Assembly (NCBI RefSeq): GCF_964204865.1
Contig: NC_135261.1
Coordinates: forward strand, 11,346,001 to 11,410,000
Reading direction: 5' to 3'
Source of the DNA: Styela clava
Taxonomy: Eukaryota > Chordata > Ascidiacea > Stolidobranchia > Styelidae
Length of the DNA stretch: 64,000 nt
Under the pieces are notes generated by a model. That model searched no databases. It was not told where the DNA came from and worked only from the letters and a program-made list of their open reading frames with translations. The translations under genes and the position numbers were made by a program. Of this stretch, positions 63,400 to 64,000 are shown in pieces (the stretch's first letter is position 1; every line of letters begins with the position of its first letter).

Positions 63400-63960
63400 A
63401 TGAAGATTCTATTGTTACTTCTAGGCTGTTTGGCCGTAAGTATTTGATAAATAGTGCCCTTCATGTCTTTTTATCAATTTTGCCAAAATTATAATGTTTA
63501 CAGGTTGCCAATGCCGCTTTATACCAACCAAGTCATTGCGGATATGTTACTTACAATGTCGGGCAATTTTACCGAATCAATTACGGATGTTACAGTTTCC
63601 GAAGCTACTACTGTCCTGCTTGGTTCACAACGAAATATTACTCTAATGTTCTGAAGAGCTATCCAGGAGAGAAATGCACAGAGGATGGATTCGTAGGTAA
63701 TTCAGAATTGTATCTTGATATGTTTTCCTGAATAATTTGAGAAACACACATTTTGAGGGCATGAATTTTTGTATTATAGAGATGACGGTCGACGTTTTTG
63801 AAGCTGAAGTTAAAAAACAATTGAAAGAAGTGGCCGATAAAATATATCTTGATATGCAACAAAAATATGAAGATTGGGATGAAACTGCAACAAATCAAAA
63901 TACCGAGGCAAAGAAAAAGCACGAAGACGCTATCGAGGAATATGCAAAGCAGTATTTGAG
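63400..63960 (+). CDS. Secreted modular Cys/aromatic-rich helical protein, copy 4 (exons 1-3 only)
   Basis: Exons 63400-63435, 63504-63696 and 63780-63960, offset 32,950 from copy 1; the remaining exons lie beyond the window. It encodes the same signal peptide, first Cys/aromatic module and the start of the first helical block. V31 is GTC as in copy 2, and residue 85 is Ala as in copies 1 and 3. No break is visible in the part present. Confidence 0.85.
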
Positions 63961-64000
63961 GTTTGTATTTCTTCTTACAATTTTTTCTTACGTATTCTTT

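Larger units (their letters stand above)
56333..64000 (+). repeat. Tandem unit 4 (cut by window end)
   Basis: Shares the 89-bp LINE deletion with unit 3. It has a rearranged middle (59960-60700), where a hAT segment lost in units 1-3 is retained and part of R1 is lost. Carries the first three exons of gene copy 4 before the window ends. Confidence 0.9.

Overview
The window is animal nuclear DNA. It is AT-rich, with short spliceosomal introns, one conserved animal gene (an unconventional myosin XVIII tail) and animal-type transposable elements: BEL/Pao, an L1/Tx1-like LINE, hAT elements and a tRNA-derived SINE. Compact introns plus this mix suggest an invertebrate. A tunicate would fit, but nothing here proves the taxon.

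Region 1 (about 0.5-13.2 kb, + strand): fifteen exons of the coiled-coil rod of a myosin XVIII (MYO18A/B-like) heavy chain, entered mid-gene. They are followed by two terminal exons in the same phase, which would give either a 670-residue Ser/Arg/Asp-rich tail or a 32-residue tail. The introns hold a 1,048-bp non-autonomous hAT element with an exact 8-bp target duplication, a 160-bp MITE and three decayed SINE copies.

Region 2 (13.2-15.36 kb): 3' flank, then a diverged copy of a sequence that recurs upstream of the repeated genes.

Region 3 (15.36 kb to the end): four head-to-tail units starting at 15363, 34353, 46013 and 56333 (the last is cut by the window). After subtracting unit-specific insertions and deletions, the core is about 10.41 kb. 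Each unit carries, in order: an old dispersed repeat, a crippled minus-strand LINE fragment, repeat R1, a hAT remnant, repeat R2 with a SINE inside, a TATA promoter, and one 11-exon gene for a 650-residue secreted protein. The gene copies differ by only a few substitutions. The protein is not one I recognise: a signal peptide, then three Cys/aromatic modules (Y-R-I-x(3,5)-C-[FY]-x-[FY]) separated by two long Lys/Glu-rich helical blocks. Exon phases suggest that it arose by internal duplication.

Unit-specific events give a relative history. Unit 1 gained an 8.3-kb BEL/Pao element (in the LINE fragment, 5-bp duplication) and a 276-bp hAT MITE. Unit 2 gained 1,250 bp. Units 3 and 4 share an 89-bp LINE deletion. 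Unit 4 kept a hAT segment lost from units 1-3. Substitutions near the promoter group units 1 with 3 and 2 with 4, so the array is a recombination mosaic. The BEL/Pao element has nearly identical LTRs but a broken gag-pol frame and an altered reverse-transcriptase catalytic motif. The tandem family of secreted modular proteins is the most novel item in the window.
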